From: JADKHC01 sp047600805
Lineage (GTDB): Bacteria > Verrucomicrobiota > Verrucomicrobiia > Opitutales > Opitutaceae
Length of the DNA stretch: 64,000 bases
Direction of reading: 5' to 3'
NCBI GenBank assembly: GCA_047600805.1
Contig: JASGKG010000001.1
Span: 558,001-622,000 of the forward strand
The notes below the pieces were generated by a model. That model was not told the origin of the DNA. It saw only the letters and a list, made by a program, of their open reading frames with translations, and did no database searches. The position numbers were made by a program, and so were the translations under genes. Of the stretch, positions 26,782 to 35,259 are shown in pieces. Position 1 is the stretch's first letter, and every line of letters begins with the position of its first letter.

Positions 26782-28341
26782 TTACTCGCGGTGAAATCCA
26801 GCTTCGTTGCTGGCGAACTCTGCCGGCGCTTTTCTTGAAGGAATTCTGTTGGTCCTTTGCTCTGGTTTTGCCGCTGGCGTTTCTTCGCCCGTGGAGGCCT
26901 GCGCTTTTCCTTTTACAAGGGCTTCCAGGTCTCTCACGAGATCGTGCATTGTGGCGGCCTGCGAATTGAGCTCTTCGCTGGCGGATGCGTTTTCTTCCGC
27001 CGCGGCGGCGTTGGTCTGAGTCACTTTATCCATCTGGCTGGTCGCGAGCAAAAGCTGGTCGAGCCCCTGAGACTGTTCGCGCGAGCCGGCGGCGATTTCT
27101 GCGATGAGAGAATCTACGCGGCGGGCCTTCTCAACAATCGCCTCGAGATTTTTGGCGACTTCAGTGCTGAGCGAGGCGCCTTGGCGGCCTTTCGAAATCG
27201 AATCCTCGATGAATTGAGCGGTCTCCTTGGCGGAAACGGCGCTGCGTTGTGCCAGCGAGCGGACTTCTTCGGCCACGACGGCGAAACCGGCTCCGGCTTC
27301 ACCGGCGCGGGCGGCTTCGACGGCGGCGTTTAGGGCGAGGAGATTGGTTTGGAAGGCGATGTCGTCGATCGTGTGAATGACTTTTCCGATATTCGCGTTC
27401 GATTTCTCGATCTCATTCATCGCGGCGCTCAGCGAGGTCATGCTTCGAACTCCGGTTTCGCCGACTTCTCGCGCTTCGGAGGCGAGTGTTTGAGCGGTTT
27501 CGGCGTTTTGCGCATTCTTCTTCGTCATACTGGAAATCTCTTCCAGCGACGAGCTGCTCTCCTCGAGAGAAGCCGCTTGTTCGCTCGCTCCCTCGGCCAG
27601 GCTCTGACTCGAACCGGCGACCTGTGCGGAGGCCGACGCAATTTGGTCTGAGCTGTCGCTCAATGCATCTGCGATGGCGATAACTGATTTGCTCAGGGAA
27701 GAAGCGGTGAGCGTGGCCGCCCCGAGGCCGAGCAAAAGCGCTGTGATCGCTGCAATCATAGAAATATTGGACGTCTTGCTCACGACTGCCTCTGCGTCCG
27801 TGCGAAGCCGTTGTCCATTTCTGATGTTGTAATCACGAAGTTCGACGAGCGCCTTCAGATAAGCTTCGAACCCGGGTCTGAGTACCTCTTTATTGTAGGC
27901 AGCGATCGCCTGATGATCGTTTGCCCGGCTCAGTTGAAGCATTTTGTCCCGAGCTTCTTTGTAGCGCTGGCGTATTTGAGTGAACGACGTGAACAACCGC
28001 CGGTCTTCGTCGGCCCGGATGGTGTCTTCATACTCTTTGGTTCCCTTCGTGACTCTCGCGACGAGTTCGGCAATCTCTTGTTCTAAGCGCGTTTTTTCTT
28101 GCGGGTCGGAGGTGTCGATGTGCCTCAGCACGTTGATTTGTGCGTTGGCGACATCCATTCCGATTTGGCTGATCGTAGCGAGTCCGGGCAACGCATCATC
28201 CGTGATCTCGGTGACCGCTCTGTCGACGTTGCGCAACAGATACGGAGTAAGCAAGCCGGCGACGGTAGTAATAACCAACACCGCGACGAAGCTCGAGATG
28301 ATCCTAAAACTGAGTCCGCGAGAGCGAATGTAATTCAACAT
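26782..28341 (-). CDS. Methyl-accepting chemotaxis protein
   Basis: A 519-residue chemoreceptor: membrane segment 1 (SSFVAVLVITTVAGLL), a ~150-residue four-helix-bundle-type periplasmic domain, membrane segment 2 (MIAAITALLLGLGAATL), and a long cytoplasmic coiled coil. The signalling tip reads AFQTNLLALNAAVEAARAGE followed by AGFAVVAEEVRSLAQRS. Only about 25 residues separate segment 2 from the coiled coil, so the HAMP domain looks shortened or absent. No C-terminal NWETF-type pentapeptide is present. No other chemotaxis gene lies in the window. Confidence 0.93.
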   Translation of the reverse strand: MLNYIRSRGLSFRIISSFVAVLVITTVAGLLTPYLLRNVDRAVTEITDDALPGLATISQIGMDVANAQINVLRHIDTSDPQEKTRLEQEIAELVARVTKGTKEYEDTIRADEDRRLFTSFTQIRQRYKEARDKMLQLSRANDHQAIAAYNKEVLRPGFEAYLKALVELRDYNIRNGQRLRTDAEAVVSKTSNISMIAAITALLLGLGAATLTASSLSKSVIAIADALSDSSDQIASASAQVAGSSQSLAEGASEQAASLEESSSSLEEISSMTKKNAQNAETAQTLASEAREVGETGVRSMTSLSAAMNEIEKSNANIGKVIHTIDDIAFQTNLLALNAAVEAARAGEAGAGFAVVAEEVRSLAQRSAVSAKETAQFIEDSISKGRQGASLSTEVAKNLEAIVEKARRVDSLIAEIAAGSREQSQGLDQLLLATSQMDKVTQTNAAAAEENASASEELNSQAATMHDLVRDLEALVKGKAQASTGEETPAAKPEQRTNRIPSRKAPAEFASNEAGFHRE

Positions 28342-28588
28342 AGACGGCCGCTAAAAAAAAAGAGGCCGCGGCTTACATCGGTCCATCTTCGAGCAAGTTT
28401 ATGGAAAATTCGGCGATGTTGTGTGCCTTTGGATGACACATTTGACCGTTGATAACTTCGTGGTGTACAGGAAATCTGAATACGGGCGCAAAGAGGAGAA
28501 ATCACCGTCCGTGCCTCTGTTGCCAGACGTTCAGGCGGACAGAACACTTTTGCCGCAGGCCGCATAATCGCCATTGTCGCACTCCCCA

Positions 28589-30046
28589 ATGAAGTCCCTG
28601 CGCCTGATCGTGTTTTTCTGCCAACTTCTCGGTCTGCCTTTTGCCGCGACCGCCACCTCGACAGATCTGCACGATGCACCCAGCCGAGTCACTCACGAGA
28701 TCGCGGCCGTGAAAGCGCCGTTCCCGATGCCGCCGATTGACGTGCCGGTTTTCCCGCGGCTAGATTTTGTAATCACCGAGTTCGGCGCAGCGCCCGACTC
28801 GCAGGCGAAAACCTCCGAAGCGCTTCGAAGCGCGATCGACGCGTGCCACAAAGCTGGCGGCGGTCGTGTCGTGATCCCGGAGGGTGAGTGGCTTACCGGT
28901 CCGATTCACCTGAAGAGCAACGTGAACCTCCATCTCGCAAAAGGCGCGGTCCTCGTCTTCAGTGATAATCCGAAAGACTACCTTCCCGCCGTGCAGTCGA
29001 GTTGGGAAGGCTGGGAATGTTTCAACTATTCACCGCTCGTCTACGCGTTCGATTGCGAGAATGTCGCGCTTACCGGTGAGGGCATGTTGCGGCCAAAAAT
29101 GGAAACCTGGGAAAAATGGATGGCTCGTCCGGCCGCGCACATGGATGCGCTCAAGCGTCTCTACACGATGGGCTCGACCGGTGTGCCGGTCGAGAAACGT
29201 CAGATGGCCGAGGGCGAAAGCAATCTCCGCCCGCAGCTGATCCAATTCAATCGTTGCCAAAATGTGCTCATCGAGGGCGTGACGATTCGCAACAGCCCGT
29301 TTTGGACGATTCACCTGTTCCTTTGTGACTCTGTCGTGGTTCGGCACGTCGATACCTCCGCCCACGGACACAACAACGACGGCATCGATCCGGAAGGCAC
29401 GCGCAATCTGCTTATCGAGGATTGCACGTTCGATCAGGGCGACGACGCGATCGTGATCAAGTCCGGCACGAACCAGGACGGCTGGCGGTTGAATGCGCCT
29501 TCCGAAAACATCGTCATCCGAAACTGCACGGTGCTTAACGGTCACCAACTGCTCGCTATCGGCAGCGAACTTTCCGGCGGCGTGCGCAACGTCTACGCCC
29601 ACGACTGCCGCTACGACTCGCGCCAGTCTCGATTCGAGCCGTTCAATGTCCTTTACATTAAAACTAACCGCCGCCGCGGTGGTTTCGTGGAAAACGTCAC
29701 GATGGAAAATATCGATGCTTCCGGCGTGAAGTTCCGCATGGGGGTTTTGGGTATCGAAACCGACGTTCTCTACCAATGGCGCACGCTCGTGCCGACGTAC
29801 GAAGAAAGGCTCACGCCCATCCGCGGCATCACTGTGCGAAACGTGAAGGTCGGAACGACATCGACGCCGTTCCGCATTCTCGGCGATAAGGATCTTCCGG
29901 TGCGTGATGTCGTTCTCGACCACATCGCCATCGGCAAGGTGCGCGGTCAAAAAAACCGCTATGAAAACGCGGAGAACGTCAAAGAATCCAACGTGACCAT
30001 CGGCAACTTCATCGAAGCGCCGGACAAGGAGAACAAGAATCGTTGA
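28589..30046 (+). CDS. GH28 polygalacturonase-like glycoside hydrolase
   Basis: About 485 residues with a signal peptide (LRLIVFFCQLLGLPFAATA) and a right-handed beta-helix. The GH28 motifs are HNNDGIDPEGTRN (the NTD block), FDQGDDAIVIKSG (the GDDC/A block), LLAIGSELSGG (the GHG/SxG block) and YIKTNRRRGG (the RYK-like block). The Asp residues of NNDGID and QGDDAI are the expected catalytic acids. The protein should cleave polygalacturonate or a related polymer after export. It stands alone on its strand, between a divergent chemoreceptor gene and a converging threonine aldolase gene. Confidence 0.93.
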   Translation: MKSLRLIVFFCQLLGLPFAATATSTDLHDAPSRVTHEIAAVKAPFPMPPIDVPVFPRLDFVITEFGAAPDSQAKTSEALRSAIDACHKAGGGRVVIPEGEWLTGPIHLKSNVNLHLAKGAVLVFSDNPKDYLPAVQSSWEGWECFNYSPLVYAFDCENVALTGEGMLRPKMETWEKWMARPAAHMDALKRLYTMGSTGVPVEKRQMAEGESNLRPQLIQFNRCQNVLIEGVTIRNSPFWTIHLFLCDSVVVRHVDTSAHGHNNDGIDPEGTRNLLIEDCTFDQGDDAIVIKSGTNQDGWRLNAPSENIVIRNCTVLNGHQLLAIGSELSGGVRNVYAHDCRYDSRQSRFEPFNVLYIKTNRRRGGFVENVTMENIDASGVKFRMGVLGIETDVLYQWRTLVPTYEERLTPIRGITVRNVKVGTTSTPFRILGDKDLPVRDVVLDHIAIGKVRGQKNRYENAENVKESNVTIGNFIEAPDKENKNR

Positions 30047-30077
30047 CGCTTTGTCACCGCGGCGGTGGTTCGACAGA

Positions 30078-31142
30078 CTAGCCTAAGTATTGTTTCGCCG
30101 CGGAAACGAACTCCTTGATCTCTGCGTCGGCGGTCGCCCAGGAGCACATCAGACGATGACCCCCGCTTCCGACGAAGTCGTAAAAATGCCAGCCGGCCGC
30201 GATTAGCTTTTCCGCCACGCCCGGAGGAAAATGCATGAACACCGCGTTCGCTTCGATCGGCGCTGCCAGACGAAACCCGGGCAATTCCGCCAGCGAGCGG
30301 CCGAGCTTTTGCGCTTGGTAATTCGCGTGGCGCGCATGTTTCAGCCACGCGCCGTCTTTCAACACGCCGGTCCATTGGCTCGATAGAAAACGCATTTTCG
30401 ACGCGAGCTGGCCGGCTTGCTTGCAGCGGTATTCAAAATCCTTGGACAGCTCGCGATTAAAGAACACCACCGCTTCGGTGATCGCCATGCCGTTTTTCGT
30501 GCCGCCGAAGCTGAGCACATCGACACCCGCGCGCCACGTGAAGTCTGCTGGTCGCGCTTTGTTCCGGTCGGCCAGCGAAACGGCGGCATTCGCAAAACGC
30601 GCGCCGTCCACGTGCACGGCCAGGCCGTGCGACTTGGCTACGGCGCACAGTTCGGCCACTTCGTCGGCGATGTAGACCGTGCCGTTTTCGGTGCTTTGGG
30701 TTAGACTGAGAACACGCGGCTTCGGGAAATGCAGATCGTTCCGCGCGAGCACGGCGCGTTCGACCATCTGCGGAGAAACCTTCGCTAACGGTCCGGGCAG
30801 GGTGATGAGCTTCGTTCCGTTGGAAAAGAATTCGGGCGCACCACATTCATCGCGTTCGATGTGGGCGAGTTCGTGGCAGAGGACGCTGTGATAACTTTGG
30901 CAGAGCGAGGCGAGCGCGAGCGAGTTGGCGGAGGTGCCGTTGAAGACGAAGTACACGTCGCAATCGGTTTCAAAGATCCCGCGAATCATATCTGCCGCCT
31001 GCTGCGTCCAGGGATCGTCGCCGTAGGAAGGATGGTAGCCGCGATTGGCTTCGGCCAACGCCTCGAGCGCCTCCGGGCAAAGACCGGCGGTGTTATCGCT
31101 GGCAAATTCGTAGCGGTGGCGAATGGATGCGGGCGATGTCAT
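30078..31142 (-). CDS. Low-specificity L-threonine aldolase
   Basis: A 354-residue PLP enzyme of the fold-type I aldolase group, splitting L-threonine or allo-threonine to glycine and acetaldehyde. Motifs are FASDNTAGLCPEAL at the N-terminus, YGDDPWTQ, FNGTSANSLAL, HVDGARFANAAV, and LSFGGTKNGM with the PLP-binding lysine. Start ATG 31142 (MTSPASIRHRYEF) fits the family better than the upstream in-frame start at 31190. Confidence 0.93.
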   Translation of the reverse strand: MTSPASIRHRYEFASDNTAGLCPEALEALAEANRGYHPSYGDDPWTQQAADMIRGIFETDCDVYFVFNGTSANSLALASLCQSYHSVLCHELAHIERDECGAPEFFSNGTKLITLPGPLAKVSPQMVERAVLARNDLHFPKPRVLSLTQSTENGTVYIADEVAELCAVAKSHGLAVHVDGARFANAAVSLADRNKARPADFTWRAGVDVLSFGGTKNGMAITEAVVFFNRELSKDFEYRCKQAGQLASKMRFLSSQWTGVLKDGAWLKHARHANYQAQKLGRSLAELPGFRLAAPIEANAVFMHFPPGVAEKLIAAGWHFYDFVGSGGHRLMCSWATADAEIKEFVSAAKQYLG

Positions 31143-31244
31143 AACGAGTTTCTCCTCGGCAAGGATGGCTCGCGACGCACGCGAAGTCAAAACGCCGGGC
31201 AGAGCCGAGCCCTCGCTTTGCGCGGATCTGGTTATTTTAGCCGA

Positions 31245-31724
31245 TCACGTTTTACCCGTTACGCGACCAGCGAGTCCGCGGATGTATTGCGTGAATTCCT
31301 CATCTTCGCCTTCGAGCAGCTCCGGAAGACACTCGCGAAACTCCACGCGACGCACCCATTCCAGCATGTAGTCTTCCCAGGATTGCCACAGCCGCCGCGC
31401 CTTTTTGTCCATGTCGTCTTCGTAAACGAGCAGGTACGCGCGTTCGAAAAGAGAAACGAGAATCCCGAAAATCGCCGTGCGCCGTTCCTTTTGCTCCTCA
31501 GTCAATTCATGGCGAATGCCCTCGCGCCGCAGAAGCTGCAGGTCGGCGTTGTCGAGCACGAGTTTGAGGAACTCCCGGTACTCGTCGGAGAGCCGCTGAT
31601 AAATTTCCTCCTCTTCGTTGTCCCGCTCCTTCCGTTGCTCGAGAATGAACACGATGATCGCGAACGGCAGGCCAATGACCGTGACGACGTAGCTCAAAAA
31701 CTCGAAGGTCTCCATCAGGTTCAT
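31245..31724 (-). CDS. Small membrane-anchored hypothetical protein (DUF4760-like)
   Basis: A 159-residue protein with one N-terminal membrane helix (FLSYVVTVIGLPFAIIVFIL), then a charged helical domain (EQRKERDNEEEEIYQRL, ERAYLLVYEDDMDKKARRLW, DYMLEWVRR). This pattern recalls the DUF4760-type membrane proteins of unknown role, but I cannot confirm it. It lies upstream of the threonine aldolase on the same strand with a 102-base gap and is divergent from rnhB. Confidence 0.7.
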   Translation of the reverse strand: MNLMETFEFLSYVVTVIGLPFAIIVFILEQRKERDNEEEEIYQRLSDEYREFLKLVLDNADLQLLRREGIRHELTEEQKERRTAIFGILVSLFERAYLLVYEDDMDKKARRLWQSWEDYMLEWVRRVEFRECLPELLEGEDEEFTQYIRGLAGRVTGKT

Positions 31725-31819
31725 GCAGATCTGTTTGTAGTTATATCGGCACGACAGGCAATTAAAGCAAGCCGTGCGCCGTGCTTGCGCATGGAACAGC
31801 GTTCTTTACAACAGACCGA

Positions 31820-32596
31820 ATGAAACGCCGCCAGCTGCGCGGCTTTGACTTAAAACAACTCGAAGAACACGCCAGCCTCATCGGTGTCGATGAAGTGGGC
31901 CGCGGCGCGCTCGCCGGTCCCGTGGTGGCGGCTGCCGTGTTGGTCAACAAGGAGTTCCTCGAAAGCCGCTGGGCCTTGACGCGTGCGGGTCGCGTCAACG
32001 ACTCGAAACAATTGACCGCCACCGAACGCGAGGAGCTCTGGTTCGAATTCGAGACGTTGATGGGCCAGGGCCAGATCCACGCGAACTTCGGCTCGGCGTC
32101 AGTTCAGGAGATCGAGGACCTCAATATTTTGGGCGCCACCAAGCTCGCCATGCACCGCGCGTTGGAAGGCATTTATGCGCCGAGTGCGTTCGAGCGCCGC
32201 CCCGAGCCCGACCTCTTCACCTCCGCGGAAGAGATCCAAAACTACAAACCGCAAGTTTCCTGCCGCATTCTCATCGACGGCCTGCCCCTGCGCAACTTTC
32301 CTTATCCGCACAGCGGGATCGTCAAAGGCGATGCGCGTTCGCTCTGCATCGCGATGGCTTCGATCGTCGCGAAAGTCGCACGCGACCGCATGATGAGCGA
32401 GCTCCACGAAAAATTTCCTCAATACGGCTTCGCGCAGCACAAAGGCTACGGCACCGAAGAGCATCGGCTCGCCGTCTTGCAGCACGGCGCCTGCGTCCTG
32501 CACCGAACCATGTTTTTGCGGAAACTGCTCAACCAGCGCGCCGACGCCGCCCAAATGAGTTTTCTGACCGACGAGGAAGCGGGCGAGCTGGAGTGA
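31820..32596 (+). CDS. rnhB: Ribonuclease HII
   Basis: A 258-residue enzyme that removes RNA from RNA-DNA hybrids and single ribonucleotides. The active site starts DEVGRGALAGP (Asp24, Glu25); LIDGLPL and ASIVAKVARD supply the remaining acids, and YGFAQHKGYGTEEH is the conserved C-terminal block. It is longer than the usual ~200 residues because of an insert around FERRPEPDLFTSAEE. ATG 31820 fits the family; the in-frame start at 31781 is less likely. A hairpin repeat follows the stop after 15 bases. Confidence 0.95.
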   Translation: MKRRQLRGFDLKQLEEHASLIGVDEVGRGALAGPVVAAAVLVNKEFLESRWALTRAGRVNDSKQLTATEREELWFEFETLMGQGQIHANFGSASVQEIEDLNILGATKLAMHRALEGIYAPSAFERRPEPDLFTSAEEIQNYKPQVSCRILIDGLPLRNFPYPHSGIVKGDARSLCIAMASIVAKVARDRMMSELHEKFPQYGFAQHKGYGTEEHRLAVLQHGACVLHRTMFLRKLLNQRADAAQMSFLTDEEAGELE

Positions 32597-32611
32597 TGCG
32601 AAGCTGATTTC

Positions 32612-32641
32612 AAGGTGGAACGCGTCGTCCATTGCGCGTTG
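32612..32641 (+). repeat. AGGTGGAAC hairpin repeat, copy 1
   Basis: AAGGTGGAACGCG then GTCCAT-like loop then TGCGCGTTG. The stem is AACGCG with CGCGTT and has two mismatches near the loop. It lies 16 bases after the rnhB stop. Confidence 0.75.
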
Positions 32642-32678
32642 AGCAACGTCAAACGACCAACGGGATCATTCCCGAACC

Positions 32679-32707
32679 AGCGTGCACGGGAGTGCCCGCT
32701 CCACCTC
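32679..32707 (-). repeat. AGGTGGAAC hairpin repeat, copy 2 (reverse orientation)
   Basis: On the minus strand it reads GAGGTGGAGCGGGCAC, loop TCCC, then GTGCACGCT. The stem has nine positions with one mismatch. The conserved AGGTGGA leader and TCCC loop tie it to the family despite a different stem. Confidence 0.65.
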
Positions 32708-32824
32708 AAGGCATTGCTGTCTGGATCCCAACCCAAGCACCGGATGATTCGTTTTCTGTGGATTGGTTCGTTTACCGTATCTTTGACATCGAGAACCACT
32801 GGAGTAGAGCGAAGCTAACCTCCG

Positions 32825-32839
32825 AAGGTGGAACGCGTT
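32825..32839 (+). repeat. AGGTGGAAC repeat, decayed half copy
   Basis: AAGGTGGAACGCGTT matches the 5' half of the hairpin repeat, but the second stem arm is not found. Confidence 0.5.
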
Positions 32840-33173
32840 ACCCATCTCTCCGGCCTTTACAGTCCCGGCAGGTTGGCTCGTACCTGCGACTTTGTGCGCT
32901 AACTCCGCGTGGGAATGAATCTGTATTTTTGATCTCACCGCCGAGTCCGCAGAGAACGTGGAGATGAACATCTCTGTATTAATCGTCATTAGCGAAAATT
33001 AGTAGTTAGAGTTTTGCGTTCCTCTTCCCGACATTCTTTTCGATCAGTGTCGACGAGTGGGTTGGAAATCCGGTTGCTCTATGGTTTGTGGTTCAATCTC
33101 GGATCCCGACGATCTAATCCCACTCTGCGTTTTCTGTGTCGTCTGTGGTTAATTCAATGCTACAATCTTTTTT

Positions 33174-33231
33174 ACCACGGATGGCACAGATTACACAGAG
33201 CACTATCAGTGTGATCAGTGTAATCGGTGGT
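33174..33231. repeat. ACCACGGATNGCACAGATTACAC repeat
   Basis: The element begins ACCACGGATGGCACAGATT and ends GTGTAATCGGTGGT, with internal inverted arms ATTACAC/GTGTAAT. A further half copy (TCTGTGTCGTCTGTGGTT) lies at 33133-33150. Related words occur near 57002, 60937 and 63332. Confidence 0.65.
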
Positions 33232-33337
33232 CACTACTCCGAGCTTTCGAATGTTCATCGATGGTTTACTCCAATGAGGAACCCGAATTCTCCGCCTTGG
33301 GCGTCGGGTCTTGAGCCTTGGGGGACGTTCCATGTTC

Positions 33338-33395
33338 GGCGCTTTGCGCCATGTGGTTCATTTTTTCTTGAACCCTTGTTCATTTTTTCCTGAAC
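33338..33395 (+). repeat. Three tandem hairpins before the GbsR-like gene
   Basis: The hairpins are GGCGC-TTT-GCGCC (33338-33350), GGTTCA with TGAACC (33355-33374) and GTTCA with TGAAC (33378-33395). The last two share the T-run loop TTTTTTC and look like a tandem duplication. The last ends one base before the putative TTG start of the regulator gene, so they may act as terminators or as an RNA element. Confidence 0.55.
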
Positions 33396-33965
33396 TTGCC
33401 GTTTATCTGGCTTCCCTTGGAGACCCCGAGCACAACTTCTGCGACTGCTGCTTCTGCATTTGAAAGTGAATGCGTGGAGTTCTTTGCGGACATCGTGCAG
33501 CTCTTCGGAGTACCGAAATCCGTCGGTCAGATCTACGGCCTGCTCTACGCCTCGCCCGAGCCACTCGGCTTTGCCGAAATCGTTGCACGCCTGGAAATCA
33601 GCAAAGGCTCCGCCAGCCAAGGCCTGCAATTGCTCCGCTCGCTAGGTGCGATCATCGAAGTCGACCGCCCCTCTCAAATTTTAAATTCTACATCTGGCAT
33701 CAAGCGCGAAGCGCGTGGAGTGGCCTACGAGCCCGAACTCAGCCTTCGCCAACTCGTGACCGGTGTGTTGCGTGAACGCATCGCTCCGATGGCCGCCCCA
33801 GGCGCCGAGCGCCTGAAAAAGCTGAAAACCCTCGCGGAGCATTCTCCCGAGAACGCAAAATTTTATTTGGCCCGAACAAAGCAACTCGAGACCTGGAGGA
33901 AACGGTTCACCACCGTACTGCCGCTTCTTACTGTTCTGTTAGGACCAAAGAAGAAGAAGAAGTGA
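33396..33965 (+). CDS. GbsR/MarR-type regulator at head of polysaccharide cluster
   Basis: Up to 189 residues. Winged-helix regulator with ECVEFFADIVQLFGVPKSVG, IYGLLYASPEPLGFAEIV and ISKGSASQGLQLLRSLGAI, the DNA-binding motif of the GbsR group. Proteins of this kind commonly sit at exopolysaccharide loci in Verrucomicrobiota and Planctomycetota, so control of the genes downstream is inferred. Residues ~92-108 appear to be an in-frame insertion of repeat DNA between the helix-turn-helix core and YEPELSLRQL. The start is uncertain: TTG 33396 or TTG 33414. The tail is a run of lysines (PKKKKK). Confidence 0.8.
   Translation: MPFIWLPLETPSTTSATAASAFESECVEFFADIVQLFGVPKSVGQIYGLLYASPEPLGFAEIVARLEISKGSASQGLQLLRSLGAIIEVDRPSQILNSTSGIKREARGVAYEPELSLRQLVTGVLRERIAPMAAPGAERLKKLKTLAEHSPENAKFYLARTKQLETWRKRFTTVLPLLTVLLGPKKKKK
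33671..33719 (-). repeat. Repeat-like insertion inside the GbsR-like gene
   Basis: An AT-rich stretch (CTCAAATTTTAAATTCTACA) leads into TCTGGCATCAAGCGCGAAGC. It breaks the usual regulator sequence between GAI and YEPELSL but keeps the frame open. The TCTGGCATC word also occurs in the repeats inside the membrane protein gene at 54-57 kb. Confidence 0.45.
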
Positions 33966-34115
33966 TCTGTTTTCATAGATATATCGTTCCGGTTACGTCT
34001 TTCGACGCGACGGGGCGAAGCTTATATATTTTCTTCGACCGAATCGTTTTCCGTCTAGAGTTCCCCGACCCAATGATGCTTAGTGCCAATTAACGTCGCT
34101 CCTCCGTAGAAAAAT

Positions 34116-35249
34116 ATGAGTAAACCGCAACCAGTTCCGTTTCTCGATCTGAAGAAGATTAATCAATGCCATCGGGGTGCAATGTTGTCTGCATTCGAGA
34201 GGGTTCTGGACTCGGGCTGGTATATACTAGGCGAGGAGGTTAAGCGCTTCGAACAGGATTTTGCGTCTTACATTGGGACACGACACTGTATTGGTGTGGG
34301 AAATGGACTCGATGCACTGACATTGACATGGCGGGCTTGGATCGAGCTTGGTGTCATGGCAAAGGGCGATGAGGTGCTGGTACCAGCCAATACCTATATT
34401 GCCTCGATATTGTCCGTTACTGAGGCGGGGTTGACACCGGTTTTGGTGGAACCAGACCCCGAGACGTTTAATCTCGATCCCGGCCGTTTGGCGGCGGCAA
34501 TGACCAGTCGCACCAAAGGTATTCTGCCCGTCCACCTCTACGGGCAGGTAGCTGAGATGGCATTAATCGACGATTTCGCTCAGGAGCACGGCCTTAAAGT
34601 GTTGGAAGATGCAGCTCAGGCTCAAGGCGCCTGTTATCGTGGAAAGAGAACAGGCGCGCTTGGCGATGCGGCTGGGTTCAGCTTTTACCCAGGTAAGAAT
34701 TTGGGCGCGTTGGGTGATGCGGGAGCTGTGACGACCAACGATGACGGGCTTGCAGCTGCTCTCCGAGCATTGCGGAATTACGGATCGGAGAAAAAATACC
34801 ACAACCTATATCAGGGGCCAAACAGCAGGCTCGATGAATTACAGGCTGCACTGCTTTGTGCAAAGCTGCCGGCGCTCGATCGGGAGAATGAGCGTCGCCG
34901 TGAAATCGCCCACCGCTATTCGGTGGAAATACGCAATCCCTTCGTCCGACTCCCCGCTGCGCCATCAGCCCGGGATTCTCATGTTTGGCATATTTACGCT
35001 GTGCGCTGTGCGGGACGGGACGATCTGCAGCGGCATCTTGCGATGCACGGCATTGGTACGGTCGTGCATTACCCGCTGCCTCCCCATAGGCAGGAGGCGT
35101 ATCGCAAGTGTGCTTGGGGCAAGAAGGATCTCAGCGTCACGGATGCGATTCATAGGGAGGTTCTGAGCCTGCCTATGAGTCCGGTGATGTCCGAACAGGA
35201 AATCGTGGCCGTGATAAACGCCGTCAACTGCTTCTCCAGCACCCCTTAA
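34116..35249 (+). CDS. DegT/DnrJ/EryC1 sugar aminotransferase
   Basis: A 377-residue PLP enzyme that transfers an amino group to a nucleotide-linked keto sugar. Motifs are FLDLKKINQCHR at the start, GVGNGLDALTL, VLVPANTYIASILS, EDAAQAQGA, FSFYPGKNLGALGDAGA with the PLP-binding lysine, and RLDELQAALL. The FYPGKNLGALGD form resembles QdtB/FdtB-like 3-aminotransferases. The matching dTDP-keto-sugar isomerase and RmlA/RmlB are not in the window, so the exact sugar is unknown. This is the first structural gene of the cluster; the epimerase follows after ten bases. Confidence 0.9.
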   Translation: MSKPQPVPFLDLKKINQCHRGAMLSAFERVLDSGWYILGEEVKRFEQDFASYIGTRHCIGVGNGLDALTLTWRAWIELGVMAKGDEVLVPANTYIASILSVTEAGLTPVLVEPDPETFNLDPGRLAAAMTSRTKGILPVHLYGQVAEMALIDDFAQEHGLKVLEDAAQAQGACYRGKRTGALGDAAGFSFYPGKNLGALGDAGAVTTNDDGLAAALRALRNYGSEKKYHNLYQGPNSRLDELQAALLCAKLPALDRENERRREIAHRYSVEIRNPFVRLPAAPSARDSHVWHIYAVRCAGRDDLQRHLAMHGIGTVVHYPLPPHRQEAYRKCAWGKKDLSVTDAIHREVLSLPMSPVMSEQEIVAVINAVNCFSSTP

Positions 35250-35259
35250 GTCTATCCCT

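Larger units (their letters stand above)
32597..33395. other. Repeat-rich intergenic region before the polysaccharide cluster
   Basis: Eight hundred bases without a supportable gene. It contains three members of the AGGTGGAAC hairpin family (32612, 32679, 32825), a CACCGAGTCCGCAGAGAAC word near 32939, an ACCACGGATGGCACAGATTACAC element (33174-33231) and three tandem hairpins (33338-33395). It looks like a collection site for small elements and marks the edge between conserved genes and the polysaccharide locus. Confidence 0.7.

Noticed and set aside
29030..29950. A 306-codon minus-strand frame
   Set aside because: Antisense to the GH28 gene, which has all family motifs on the other strand.
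30861..31823. A 320-codon plus-strand frame
   Set aside because: Antisense to the threonine aldolase and the small membrane protein; no recognisable product.
32597..33395. Possible small genes or tRNA in the repeat-rich gap
   Set aside because: Short frames cross the repeats without coding character, and no cloverleaf was found by eye.
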